DNA of 64,000 nt from assembly GCF_016056295.1 (NCBI RefSeq), contig NZ_JAECZB010000102.1:1-64000 (forward strand). Direction: 5' to 3'. Positions 45,488 through 54,013 of this stretch are shown piece by piece. The stretch's first letter is position 1, and every line of letters starts with the position of its first letter. Source of the DNA: Atlanticothrix silvestris CENA357. Lineage in GTDB: Bacteria > Cyanobacteriota > Cyanobacteriia > Cyanobacteriales > Nostocaceae. The translations under genes were made by a program, and so were the position numbers. Below the pieces are notes generated by a model. That model was not told where the DNA came from and did no database searches. It worked only from the letters and a program-made list of their open reading frames with translations.

Positions 45488-46304
45488 GTAGATTTTTACC
45501 ATCAGACTCTCAATTTGGATTGTGCGATCGCATTTTAACGAGTGCGATCGCACATATATTTTATAGAGGAATTTTCCAGTAACAATCTATAGAGATAGAA
45601 TTGCCTCAAAAATTATGAATTTTAGTTAGATAAAATACATAGTTGCGTTTGATTTAAATCATGTGCTTTTGAGAAAAAAATTAGTTAATTGAGTTGGCAA
45701 AAATGTTTGTAATAATTAAACTTTTTTATGGTTAAAATTAATTGTGCAATCACCCTTTATAATTAAGTATGTTCACGAGACCTTTATAATTAGCTAGTAA
45801 AAGCCACGGCTCTTTAAAGAGTAAATAAAGAATCTATTTCAGCATATAGTCACTTCTACAGAGTCTTATATCCTAGATATTGAAACTCCTCCCAAACAGT
45901 TAAACAACAAGAGTGGACTGGTTCTATTAGTTTTATCTAAACAAGAAGTAGGCAGGCGCAATTAAACATAGACATGGAGTTACCAAGTAATAGAGTAATG
46001 GGGCGACTTGACTCTGCATCTCCCCACTATTACTGACTCCTTCAGAGAAACCCCCTGTTTCCCCACAAGTTTTCCATAAATGTTAATTGCTACCCATCTA
46101 CTCATTATTTTTGTCGTTGCTACATCTTGAAACAACAGAAACTCCAAAGATGTGTACTTGCCATTTAGGCAGGTTAAAAAGGTATATTTGGGCACGCAAT
46201 TATCTACAGTTTTTGGAAACCAAACAGGATTCAAAACGGAGTCTTTGGCATTAATAGGCTTTGATATCAACCAGCAATTTCCTATTGTGTAAATCTCAAG
46301 GAAT
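45488..46304. other. 817-nt regulatory-size gap before hepC
   Basis: No supported gene. It begins with a terminator-like hairpin (45521-45554). CCTTTATAATTA occurs twice, at 45754-45765 and 45781-45792, each holding a TATAAT. An imperfect hairpin with GTAAT.GGGG and CCCC..ATTAC arms lies at about 45990-46035. This long gap within a gene-dense island is the best place for a developmentally regulated hepC promoter. Confidence 0.5.
45521..45554 (+). terminator. Hairpin built from two HIP1 sites after the Wzc-like gene
   Basis: TGTGCGATCGCA and TGCGATCGCACA form a perfect 12-bp stem with a 10-nt loop (TTTTAACGAG), 33 nt after the stop codon, followed by TATATTTTAT. It probably ends or attenuates the upstream transcript. 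Confidence 0.65.
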
Positions 46305-47069
46305 ATGACAATTTCAATAATTCGCACTCTACAGAATTACTATACAGCGCCCCAACAACCCCAAGATCATCGTTCTCCATATTGCACACTCCAGTGGCGG
46401 CGGGGTCAGTTGTTGGTGAAGTCTACAACTCAAGCAAAACAGCCATATTTACCTTCTGTAGATAACGAGCAATTGTTAATAGAATGTTTGAAACATTCAC
46501 CTGTAACTTTAGTAAGTATAGATCCAAAACTTGGTGAGGCTTGGTTGCGGTTTTGGGCTGACGCATGTGAACAAGCTCATAAACCAATGTTCCTCCGCAT
46601 ACCTTCAGGTAAAAAATTGCCCAAACAAGGTAGCCAATCTTTGAGGTGGTTGCAAAGATTAATTGATTTGATTTTAGCTTTCGTGTTGTTGCTGTTAATG
46701 AGTCCAATAATCCTGGGATTAATGATGCTGATGCAAATTAAATCATCAGGATCAATGTTCTCCCGTGACTGGCATGTAGGCGAACGAGGTAGACTCTTTC
46801 GAGCAATCAAGTTTAATACAAAAGCGAAGCACAATATCACACCCCTAGGGCGTTGGATGCGTAAATATGGCTTGGACAATTTACCACAGCTATTCAATGT
46901 GCTACGGGGTGAAATGAGTTTGATCAGTTCTTGTTGTTGGACTTTAGAAGATGCAATACATCTTGGCTTAGTCGGACAAAGACAACTCAATAAACTACCA
47001 GTAATTACAAGTTCATGGGATGTACAAACAGATGCTAATCTGTTGCATTTGGATAGCCAAACACTATAA
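46305..47069 (+). CDS. hepC: Heterocyst envelope sugar transferase HepC
   Basis: This 254-residue protein resembles HepC of Nostoc sp. PCC 7120, needed for the heterocyst envelope polysaccharide. After a ~110-residue N-terminal part it has one hydrophobic hairpin (about 116-145) and a cytosolic tail typical of polyprenyl-phosphate sugar-1-phosphate transferases: GERGRLFRAIKF, GRWMRKYGLDNLPQLFNVL, then MSLISSCCWT. It would prime glycan synthesis on a lipid carrier. Two residues differ from the classical enzymes: the catalytic Asp-Glu pair reads Asp-Asn (D191, N192), and the GPRP-type loop reads SSCC. hepA follows 180 nt downstream. Confidence 0.88.
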   Translation: MTISIIRTLQNYYTAPQQPQDHRSPYCTLQWRRGQLLVKSTTQAKQPYLPSVDNEQLLIECLKHSPVTLVSIDPKLGEAWLRFWADACEQAHKPMFLRIPSGKKLPKQGSQSLRWLQRLIDLILAFVLLLLMSPIILGLMMLMQIKSSGSMFSRDWHVGERGRLFRAIKFNTKAKHNITPLGRWMRKYGLDNLPQLFNVLRGEMSLISSCCWTLEDAIHLGLVGQRQLNKLPVITSSWDVQTDANLLHLDSQTL

Positions 47070-47135
47070 TCTACCGCCGAGATATTGCATTTTTTGTGAG
47101 GGATGTCATCTAAATTTCGAAGGATAAAGGATAAA

Positions 47136-47164
47136 ATCATTTGTATTTCATAAATACAAATGAT
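47136..47164. promoter_or_regulatory. Long perfect hairpin between hepC and hepA
   Basis: A 13-bp arm, ATCATTTGTATTT, pairs perfectly with AAATACAAATGAT around CAT, and outer AGGAT/ATCCT arms extend the symmetry (about 47128-47169). There is no T run after it on the plus strand. It could be a protein-binding palindrome, an attenuator or an RNA processing site upstream of hepA. Confidence 0.6.
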
Positions 47165-47249
47165 CATCCTAACTAGCTAACTTTATTTGTAGTCAGCTAA
47201 TTATCTGTAGCCACTTACCTGAATTACCTAAGCTTGTTAAAGAATACCC

Positions 47250-49100
47250 ATGAATTTTCAAATTTCTCAACCACTCCGTAATCAATTTAGAGCTACTAAT
47301 TTTTGGCAAAAAAACTATTTGATATTGCGAGAATTTAAGCATTTCCGAAAAGTTACTATTTTAGCATTAATATTTTCATTTTTAGCAGCAACTTTTGAAG
47401 GTTTTAGTATCGGTTTTTTACTGTCATTTTTACAAAGCTTAACTAATCCTGATGCTGCACCCGTTCGGACAGGATTAGAGTGGTTTGATGTTTTGATTTT
47501 AGCCGCTAATACTTCAGCAATTAATCGATTATACCGTATATCTTTTTTAATTTTATTGAGTACCTGGATGCGTGCTGGTTTCAACTATTTAGCCCAGGTA
47601 TACACAGAAATAACTCAATTACATTTAGCCGATCGCCTGCGTAAACAAATTTTTGAACAGTTGCAATCACTACCACTCAGCTACTTTATTCAAACTCGTT
47701 CTGGCGAACTGATTAATACGATTACTACAGAAATTGAAAGAATTAAGCAGTGGTTTAGCGGCACAGCCTTTTTAATGACTAGAGCCATGACAGCTACTGT
47801 CTATTTTATCTCAATGTTCTTGCTATCATGGCAGCTTTCAATTGCTTCTTTATTACTATTTACCCTTGTAGGAGTAGGATTATCAACACTAAATTCTAGA
47901 GCTAGAGAAACAAGTTTTAGTACTTCCATTGCTAATGGTCACTTTACCTCAACAGCAATAGAATTTATTAATAGCATCAGAACAGTACAAGCATTCGGTA
48001 CTCAAGACTTTGAACGGCAGCGTTTTTATAATGCTAGTGATAAAGTAGTTAGCACTTCTACTAAGGTTGTATTAACATGGGCACTGGTCAGACCTCTAGC
48101 TGAAGCTATAGCTAGTACGATTTTGATTGGTATGATTGTTTTTGCGTTTACTGTTTTTGTAGTCAATGGAACATTACAAGTAGCTTCTTTATTGACATTC
48201 TTCTTTGTACTATTTCGGGTCGTCCCAATCGTCCAAGATATTAATGGTACTAGGGCGCACTTGAGTACACTACAAGGAGCAGCCGATAATATTAAGGAAT
48301 TGGTGAGAACTGATAACAAATATTATTTACCAAACGGTAGACTTCAATTTACAGGATTCAAACATTCAATTGATATAGTATCTGTAGATTTTGGTTACAA
48401 TGCCAGTAATTTAGTCTTAAATAACATTACCCTGAGCATTGAAAATGGTAAGACAACAGCGCTAGTCGGAGCAACTGGTGCAGGTAAAAGTACACTCATA
48501 GATTTAATTCCCCGCTTTTACGATCCTATAGAAGGTAATGTTTTAATTGATGGATTTGATGTGCGGGAATTTGAAATCAGCTCACTACGAAGCAAAATTG
48601 CTGTTGTTAGTCAAGATACATTTATTTTCAACACTTCCGTTTGGAATAATATTGCTTACGGTACACCAGGGGCACATGGATCGGCAATTCGAGAAGCTGC
48701 TCGATTAGCAAATGCCCTAGAATTTATTCAAGAAATGCCCGAAGGCTTTAATACACAACTCGGAGATCGGGGTATGCGGTTATCTGGAGGACAACGCCAG
48801 CGGATTGCGATCGCTCGTGCTTTGCTACGTGATCCAGAAATTCTGATTTTGGATGAAGCCACCAGCGCCTTAGATTCTGTAACTGAGCGTTTAATTCAAG
48901 AGTCTTTAGAAAAACTAGCTGTAGGTCGGACAGTAATTGCGATCGCTCACCGTCTTTCTACCATTGCCAAAGCAGATAAAGTTGTAGTTCTAGAACAGGG
49001 ACGGATAGTAGAACAAGGTAACTATCAAGAACTATTGGAATTGCAAGGGAAGCTTTGGAAATATCACCAAATGCAATACGAAATGGGTCAAGCAGGATAA
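47250..49100 (+). CDS. hepA: HepA, ABC exporter for heterocyst envelope polysaccharide
   Basis: This 616-residue half-transporter has about six membrane helices in residues 35-330 and a C-terminal ATPase (about 365-605). ATPase motifs are complete: Walker A GATGAGKST, Q-loop VVSQDTFIFN, signature LSGGQRQRIAIARALL, Walker B LILDEATSALD and switch IAHRLSTI. It matches HepA (HetA) of Nostoc, which is needed to deposit the polysaccharide layer around heterocysts. It works as a homodimer in the cytoplasmic membrane. In the island it follows hepC. Its upstream DNA holds a long palindrome. Confidence 0.93.
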   Translation: MNFQISQPLRNQFRATNFWQKNYLILREFKHFRKVTILALIFSFLAATFEGFSIGFLLSFLQSLTNPDAAPVRTGLEWFDVLILAANTSAINRLYRISFLILLSTWMRAGFNYLAQVYTEITQLHLADRLRKQIFEQLQSLPLSYFIQTRSGELINTITTEIERIKQWFSGTAFLMTRAMTATVYFISMFLLSWQLSIASLLLFTLVGVGLSTLNSRARETSFSTSIANGHFTSTAIEFINSIRTVQAFGTQDFERQRFYNASDKVVSTSTKVVLTWALVRPLAEAIASTILIGMIVFAFTVFVVNGTLQVASLLTFFFVLFRVVPIVQDINGTRAHLSTLQGAADNIKELVRTDNKYYLPNGRLQFTGFKHSIDIVSVDFGYNASNLVLNNITLSIENGKTTALVGATGAGKSTLIDLIPRFYDPIEGNVLIDGFDVREFEISSLRSKIAVVSQDTFIFNTSVWNNIAYGTPGAHGSAIREAARLANALEFIQEMPEGFNTQLGDRGMRLSGGQRQRIAIARALLRDPEILILDEATSALDSVTERLIQESLEKLAVGRTVIAIAHRLSTIAKADKVVVLEQGRIVEQGNYQELLELQGKLWKYHQMQYEMGQAG

Positions 49101-49411
49101 AAACTCTATCCACAAGTGAGTTTTGTTAGTGGTTAGTGGTCAGTAGTTAGTGGTTAGTAGTGAGAAAGCGCGGTGCTTATGGCATTGGGGTATTAAACCA
49201 GATCAAAAAGAACACTTCTCTTCTCTACGAGAGGCTACGCCCTAAGCGTAGCTATGCCGCAGGCTTTACGAGACGCTCCGCGAACGACAAGCTCAGTGCA
49301 TCGCTGATACTAACAACTGACAACTGACAACTAACAACTGACAACTGACAACTGACAACTGACAACTAACAACTAACAACTAACAAATTTATAATTTTTG
49401 AGGAAAAATCA
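49101..49411. repeat. Heptamer tracts flanking a palindromic module, between hepA and the next gene
   Basis: GTTAGTG/GTCAGTA units (49125-49162) face about ten CAACTGA/CAACTAA units (49311-49386). Between them are GGGGTATTAAACCAGATCAA (an inverted copy of part of 33110-33135) and a GC-rich palindromic module (about 49221-49300, CTCTACGAGAGGCTACGCCC). No gene. Confidence 0.75.
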
Positions 49412-50251
49412 ATGGTAAATGTAGGCTACCATACCGCCAAAATCCAAGGAAAAGCTAATCGTCATATATACAAAGCAGCGCTGAACCAAATAGTTAGTTT
49501 TCCTATCAAAGCAACTCAAAAAATTCCAATAAGCGTCTATGCTTTATCTTGTGAGCGTGACTTACCAGAACAAGTAGCAAGTATTCGTTCATTTATTCGT
49601 CACGTTGGCATTCCCAAAACATTTACTGTCATCTCTGATGGTAGCTACACCGAATCCAGCTGTAATTTATTGCGCCGTATTCATCCTTGTGTTGAAGTGA
49701 TACCTTTAACAAAAATGCTGAGGGCGGATTTGCCTCAATGCGTTTGGGATTATGCCCAGCTACATCCAATGGGTAAAAAATTATCTGCATTAATGTCAAT
49801 TCCTGTGAATGGTGCAACTATCTACACAGACTCAGATATTTTATTTTTTCCCGGAGGACTTGACTTAGTTGGTGTAAGTAGTTCAGATGATAAATACTCT
49901 CGTTATCTACCTGATTGTTCTATTTCCCTTGATCAACGTCTGATTTACAACGACTCTGAAAAGTTGAATCCAGTCAACGGAGGATTTATTTTATTTAAGC
50001 AAGAACTAGATTGGAGTTTTGCGATAGAACGTTTGGCTAATCTTCAAGAACCTCCGATTTATTTTACAGAGCAAACAATTGTACATTTAACAATTCACCA
50101 CAATCATGGTGTACCTCTGTGTTCTCATAAATATGTTCTTAGTGTAGAAGATCAGTTTATTTATCTAGATAAACTTGCCAAAAAAGAAATCAGTTTAAGA
50201 CATTATGTCAGTGACGTTAGGCATAAATTTTGGTTGAGTGTAGGTAAATAA
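49412..50251 (+). CDS. Glycosyltransferase-like protein of the HEP island
   Basis: This 279-residue protein has a GT-A style core: VYALSCERDLPEQVASIRSF, then a metal-binding DxD in TIYTDSDILFF (about 131-141), and NPVNGGFILFKQEL. I do not recognise a specific GT family, but the DxD and the NGGF segment resemble family 8 or family 32-type enzymes. No membrane helix is seen. It is 30 nt upstream of the next glycosyltransferase and probably co-transcribed. Its role would be one sugar addition in repeat-unit assembly. Confidence 0.75.
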   Translation: MVNVGYHTAKIQGKANRHIYKAALNQIVSFPIKATQKIPISVYALSCERDLPEQVASIRSFIRHVGIPKTFTVISDGSYTESSCNLLRRIHPCVEVIPLTKMLRADLPQCVWDYAQLHPMGKKLSALMSIPVNGATIYTDSDILFFPGGLDLVGVSSSDDKYSRYLPDCSISLDQRLIYNDSEKLNPVNGGFILFKQELDWSFAIERLANLQEPPIYFTEQTIVHLTIHHNHGVPLCSHKYVLSVEDQFIYLDKLAKKEISLRHYVSDVRHKFWLSVGK

Positions 50252-50281
50252 ATCATAAAGAAGCAAAAAATTAAGTTAAAT

Positions 50282-51445
50282 ATGAATAATTCAGTAGTTG
50301 ATACAAAAATGATCTATCACTGTTCTCAAGCTGACATTACAGGAGGTGGCGGCATTGAAACTTATGTAGCTTCTTTAGTGCTTTCGCATATTCCTGGCGT
50401 GAGCAATCGCATCATTACTGATTTGAAAAGTGTCGATCAAAGTCAGTTTCAGTTGCTTCACCTCCACGATTTAGAAATGTTAATGGATTTGCGTTCAGAG
50501 TGTCCGGCAATATTTACTCTGCACAATCACTCTATTTACTGCCCTAGTGGCACAAAATATTTAGCAGATCGCGGTAAACTTTGCGATCGCTCAATGAATC
50601 TTCTAGGATGTGCTTGGGGACATTTAATAGACGGCTGTGGTAGTCGCCGTCCACAAAATATTCTTCAAAATTGGGAGAATGCTTCCCATCCTCTAGAGAC
50701 ACTCAAAAAACTGCAAATTCCGGTGATTGCTAATAGTGATTATGTGCGTCAGCAAATTATTAGTAGTGGTCTATCACCTGAACGGGTGGTAACACTCCGC
50801 TGTGGCGTTCAACCACCAAAAAGCGCTACTGCACCTTTAAATCGGGAAATTCATCAAAATCAGCGAATTTTGTTTGCTGGTCGCATTGTTCCTTACAAAG
50901 GCATTGAATGGCTAATCAAAGCCTTAGCAAAAACCGACCCACGAATCCATCTCGATATTGCTGGCGATGGTTGGGGTAAACCCAACATGGAAAAATTAGC
51001 ACATCAGATGGGGTTAAGCGATCGCATTACTTGGCATGGTTGGTGCGATGGTGACAAATTAGCTGCACTTTATCAACAGTGCTTGGCGGTAGTGTTTCCT
51101 AGCCTTTGGCCTGAACCCGCAGGTCTTGTAACTCTAGAAGCCTATGCTCACTATCGACCAATAATTGCTAGCGCAGTCGGCGGTATTCCTGAACATGTGC
51201 GAGATGGTGAAACAGGCATTTTAGTCCCCCTTAATAGTATTCAAAAGCTAGCTGCTGCCATCAACGAATTAGCAAAAAATTATCAAAAAAGCCGACTGAT
51301 GGGTGAACAAGCTCAAGCTTGGTTCCAGCAAGAGTTTACTATTGATGTTCACGTCCAACGGCTGGAAAAAATTTACGCTAAAACTATCGCAGATTTTCAT
51401 GGTAAAACTTCTGATGCTAGTTATTTAAATTCTTGCTTTAGATAG
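50282..51445 (+). CDS. Glycosyltransferase family 4
   Basis: A 387-residue GT-B enzyme. The N-terminal half has ITGGGGIETYVASLVL. The donor-binding half has FAGRIVPYKGIEWLIKAL (about 200-217), HGWCDGDKLAALYQQC and PSLWPEPAGLVTLEAYAHYR with the two conserved Glu, and a terminal helix. A cysteine-containing stretch (NHSIYCPSGTKYL, LCDRSMNLLGCAW) is typical of one cyanobacterial subgroup and may bind metal. It belongs to the polysaccharide assembly genes. Confidence 0.92.
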   Translation: MNNSVVDTKMIYHCSQADITGGGGIETYVASLVLSHIPGVSNRIITDLKSVDQSQFQLLHLHDLEMLMDLRSECPAIFTLHNHSIYCPSGTKYLADRGKLCDRSMNLLGCAWGHLIDGCGSRRPQNILQNWENASHPLETLKKLQIPVIANSDYVRQQIISSGLSPERVVTLRCGVQPPKSATAPLNREIHQNQRILFAGRIVPYKGIEWLIKALAKTDPRIHLDIAGDGWGKPNMEKLAHQMGLSDRITWHGWCDGDKLAALYQQCLAVVFPSLWPEPAGLVTLEAYAHYRPIIASAVGGIPEHVRDGETGILVPLNSIQKLAAAINELAKNYQKSRLMGEQAQAWFQQEFTIDVHVQRLEKIYAKTIADFHGKTSDASYLNSCFR

Positions 51446-51534
51446 CAATTTCAATGCATCCATGAAATTCATACCTGATTTTATTGGTTTAATTAATAGT
51501 TCGTATATTCCAGAAAAATACTAAATTCAAAAAT

Positions 51535-52689
51535 ATGATTACTGATTGGAATGACACAATATATTTTTATTGTGACCCCAGAATAGGAATACCCCAAGGA
51601 GATAAATTTCAACATTTATTAATTTGTTTAGTAGAAGGTTTCCGGGAACTTGGAATACCATTTTTTTCAAATGTCAATTACTGGCAGGAGTCACCTGAAA
51701 AAACAGAATATCTTTTTAATCACCATCCTGATATCACTGCTGATGATTGTTCTATCGTAGTATTAACTAATAATTGGTTTAATATAAAATACCCTTTACC
51801 ACCTACCTTATTTCATCCCCAACGTCAATATAAAACTGTATACCTAGATGGAGATGACAGTGATAAAACATACATTGAAAAACCAGAATTTAGACAATTT
51901 GATTTCATTTTTAGAAATCATTTTAATAAAAAATTAAATTATGGTAATAACTTCTACCCTTGGTCTTTTGGTCTGAGCAATCGTATATTGCAAGAAGTTA
52001 ATGCTGCACCAAATTTTCAACAGAGAAAAAGACAAATATTGATTAATTTCCGACATTGGAAATCTGGTCATCCAGTCAGAAATATTAGTTGTAGCTCATT
52101 TATGCCTCACATTAGTAAAATACTACAAATCGATAATAGTGTAGATAATCCTCATAACCTTTCAACAGATTCTTATCATTATCTACAATGGTTGCAAACA
52201 GGCGGTCGCCACTACCCGACCTATTATAAACGTCTCCAAGATTCAATGGCATGTGCTTGCTTTGGAGGATTTTTTGTTCCTTCTTGGCCTAATAACCCAG
52301 GTAATTTAATTAATCGGAGTGGCAAACATCTTTTGAGTCGTCTGAGATTAAAGACCAAAACAATTGTGCAATGGGATAGTTGGCGATTTTGGGAGTCATT
52401 AGCAGCTGGATGCGCTACCTTTCATGTAGATTTTGAGAAATATGGTATCTCTCTACCTGTAATGCCACAGAATTGGCAGCATTATATCGGCATAGATTTA
52501 GATAATGTCCAAGCAGCCATAGATAAAATAGCTGATGACCCAGAAATTTTAGAAAGAGTTGCTATTCAAGGTAGACTTTGGGCACTAGAACACTACAGTC
52601 CTGTACCTACAGCATTACGCTTTTTAGAGACGATTTCTCAAGCGAAAATTACTGATGCTTCCAAAGTAGAAACTGTGAGTAAAGTGTAA
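51535..52689 (+). CDS. Putative glycosyltransferase (GT-B C-terminal fold), unassigned
   Basis: The first half of this 384-residue protein is not recognised, though it has YLDGDDSDKTYIEKPEFRQF. The second half has WDSWRFWESLAAGCATFHVD (about 280-300) and IADDPEILERVAIQGRLWAL, resembling the donor-binding half and C-terminal helix of group 1 glycosyltransferases or exostosin-like proteins. There is no signal peptide. It is in line with the other island glycosyltransferases and likely adds a sugar, but the family is uncertain. Confidence 0.68.
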   Translation: MITDWNDTIYFYCDPRIGIPQGDKFQHLLICLVEGFRELGIPFFSNVNYWQESPEKTEYLFNHHPDITADDCSIVVLTNNWFNIKYPLPPTLFHPQRQYKTVYLDGDDSDKTYIEKPEFRQFDFIFRNHFNKKLNYGNNFYPWSFGLSNRILQEVNAAPNFQQRKRQILINFRHWKSGHPVRNISCSSFMPHISKILQIDNSVDNPHNLSTDSYHYLQWLQTGGRHYPTYYKRLQDSMACACFGGFFVPSWPNNPGNLINRSGKHLLSRLRLKTKTIVQWDSWRFWESLAAGCATFHVDFEKYGISLPVMPQNWQHYIGIDLDNVQAAIDKIADDPEILERVAIQGRLWALEHYSPVPTALRFLETISQAKITDASKVETVSKV

Positions 52690-52735
52690 AAAACATCTGC
52701 CAAATTCTCTACCAATCAATCTCAAAATATAATTA

Positions 52736-53743
52736 ATGGTATCTATGTCAAACAACGTACAATTATCAGAGCCACTAGTCAGTGTTGTTATACCTACTTA
52801 TAATCGACCAGAGTATCTCAAGCAGGCGATCGCTAGCGCTGTTAAACAAACTTATCAAAATATTGAAATTATTGTTTCTGATAACTGTAGTCTGGAAAAT
52901 CCTCAAGCAATTGTCGAATCTTTCCAAGATCCACGCATCAAATTTTGGCGACAACAGCAAAATATTGGGATGCTTGCTAATCAAATGTCCGCTTTTAATA
53001 TGGCACAGGGTAAATACCTTGCCAGTCTCCATGATGATGATATGTGGAACGAGGATTTTTTAGCTAAGCTTGTACCACATTTAGAAGCAGATTCTAGATT
53101 AATTTTAGCTTTTTGTGACCAGTACATCATTGATGCAAAGAGCAAAATTAATTATGCCGCAACTGAAGAAAATACACGATCTTACAAGCGAGATACACTT
53201 GCACAAGGAATTTATCAAAATTTTTGCCAAATAGGTTTAGTTGATAAAAGCATACCAGCCGCAGCAGCTTGTGTGATTCGTAATGATTTTATTGATTGGG
53301 ATAGTATTCCTTCAGAAGTTGGTGGCATGTGGGATTTATATTTAACCTACCTATGTTGTGTATCTGGCCGCGGCGCTTACTATTATCCCGAAAGATTAAC
53401 GCGTTATCGCAATCATGAACAAACTGATACCATGCTCAGTGGTAGCCGTAATGTTCAAGCAAAAATTCGCAAAGCTAAAAGTGAAATGTTTTGCTACCAA
53501 ATATTTGCTGAGGATCTACGTTTAAGAAAATTTAGACCATATTTTCAGCAAAAGTATTTGGAAGCTCATACAACTTTAGGAATTGGTTTACTACGCAATA
53601 AACAAATAGCAGCAGCACGCCCTTATCTTTGGCAAGCATTAAGTCAACAAAAATTTAATTTACGAACTTTAGTGGCTCTGACTATTAGTTTTACACCGCA
53701 ACTATTAGCCAATCAATTTCTGGGAGTATCAAAAAATATATAG
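52736..53743 (+). CDS. Glycosyltransferase family 2
   Basis: A 335-residue GT-A enzyme with VSVVIPTYNRPEYLKQAI, IVSDNCSLENPQAI and the metal-binding LHDDDMW. A Cys-rich middle and the motif YLTYLCCVSGRGAYYYPERL follow. The start could be ATG 52736 or the ATG at 52745 (MSNNVQ), a difference of three residues. It is one of several sugar transferases of the island. A long heptamer repeat tract follows its stop. Confidence 0.92.
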   Translation: MVSMSNNVQLSEPLVSVVIPTYNRPEYLKQAIASAVKQTYQNIEIIVSDNCSLENPQAIVESFQDPRIKFWRQQQNIGMLANQMSAFNMAQGKYLASLHDDDMWNEDFLAKLVPHLEADSRLILAFCDQYIIDAKSKINYAATEENTRSYKRDTLAQGIYQNFCQIGLVDKSIPAAAACVIRNDFIDWDSIPSEVGGMWDLYLTYLCCVSGRGAYYYPERLTRYRNHEQTDTMLSGSRNVQAKIRKAKSEMFCYQIFAEDLRLRKFRPYFQQKYLEAHTTLGIGLLRNKQIAAARPYLWQALSQQKFNLRTLVALTISFTPQLLANQFLGVSKNI

Positions 53744-53750
53744 AGTTTTG

Positions 53751-53972
53751 TCAGTGGTTAGTGGTTAGTGGTTAGTGGTCAGTGGTTAGTGGTTAGTGGT
53801 TAGTGGTTAGTGGTTAGTGGTTAGTGGTCAGTGGTTAGTGGTTAGTGGTCAGTAGCAAAAATTTTTTAAGATTACACATAAAAAATTATGAAATTTTTGA
53901 AGGTTTTTAATTTGGAAGTCTCTTAAAACAACTGACAACTAACAACTGACAACTAACAACTGACAACTAACC
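53751..53972. repeat. TTAGTGG tandem array with inverted CAACTGA partner
   Basis: About fifteen TTAGTGG/TCAGTGG heptamers occupy 53751-53853, the longest tandem array in the window. About six CAACTGA/CAACTAA units lie at 53929-53972. The 75 nt between them is AT-rich. It separates two glycosyltransferase genes. This is not a CRISPR: there are no spacers. Confidence 0.9.
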
Positions 53973-54013
53973 CGCGTAGCGTTCAACCCTAAGATATTTA
54001 AGGTAGGTGATGT

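Noticed and set aside
45486-45500. Possible NtcA site GTA...TAC after the Wzc-like gene
   Set aside because: The spacing is 6 nt, not the 8 nt of the NtcA consensus, and no -10 box is placed suitably.
45980-46327. 115-codon minus-strand frame in the gap before hepC
   Set aside because: There are no recognisable motifs, it has low complexity, and it overlaps the hepC start. It is more likely regulatory DNA.
46577-47167. 196-codon open frame on the minus strand opposite hepC
   Set aside because: It lies antisense to a clearly conserved gene, and its translation has no recognisable motif.
53751-53972. Tandem repeats that could suggest a CRISPR array
   Set aside because: The units are contiguous heptamers with no spacers and there are no cas genes nearby.
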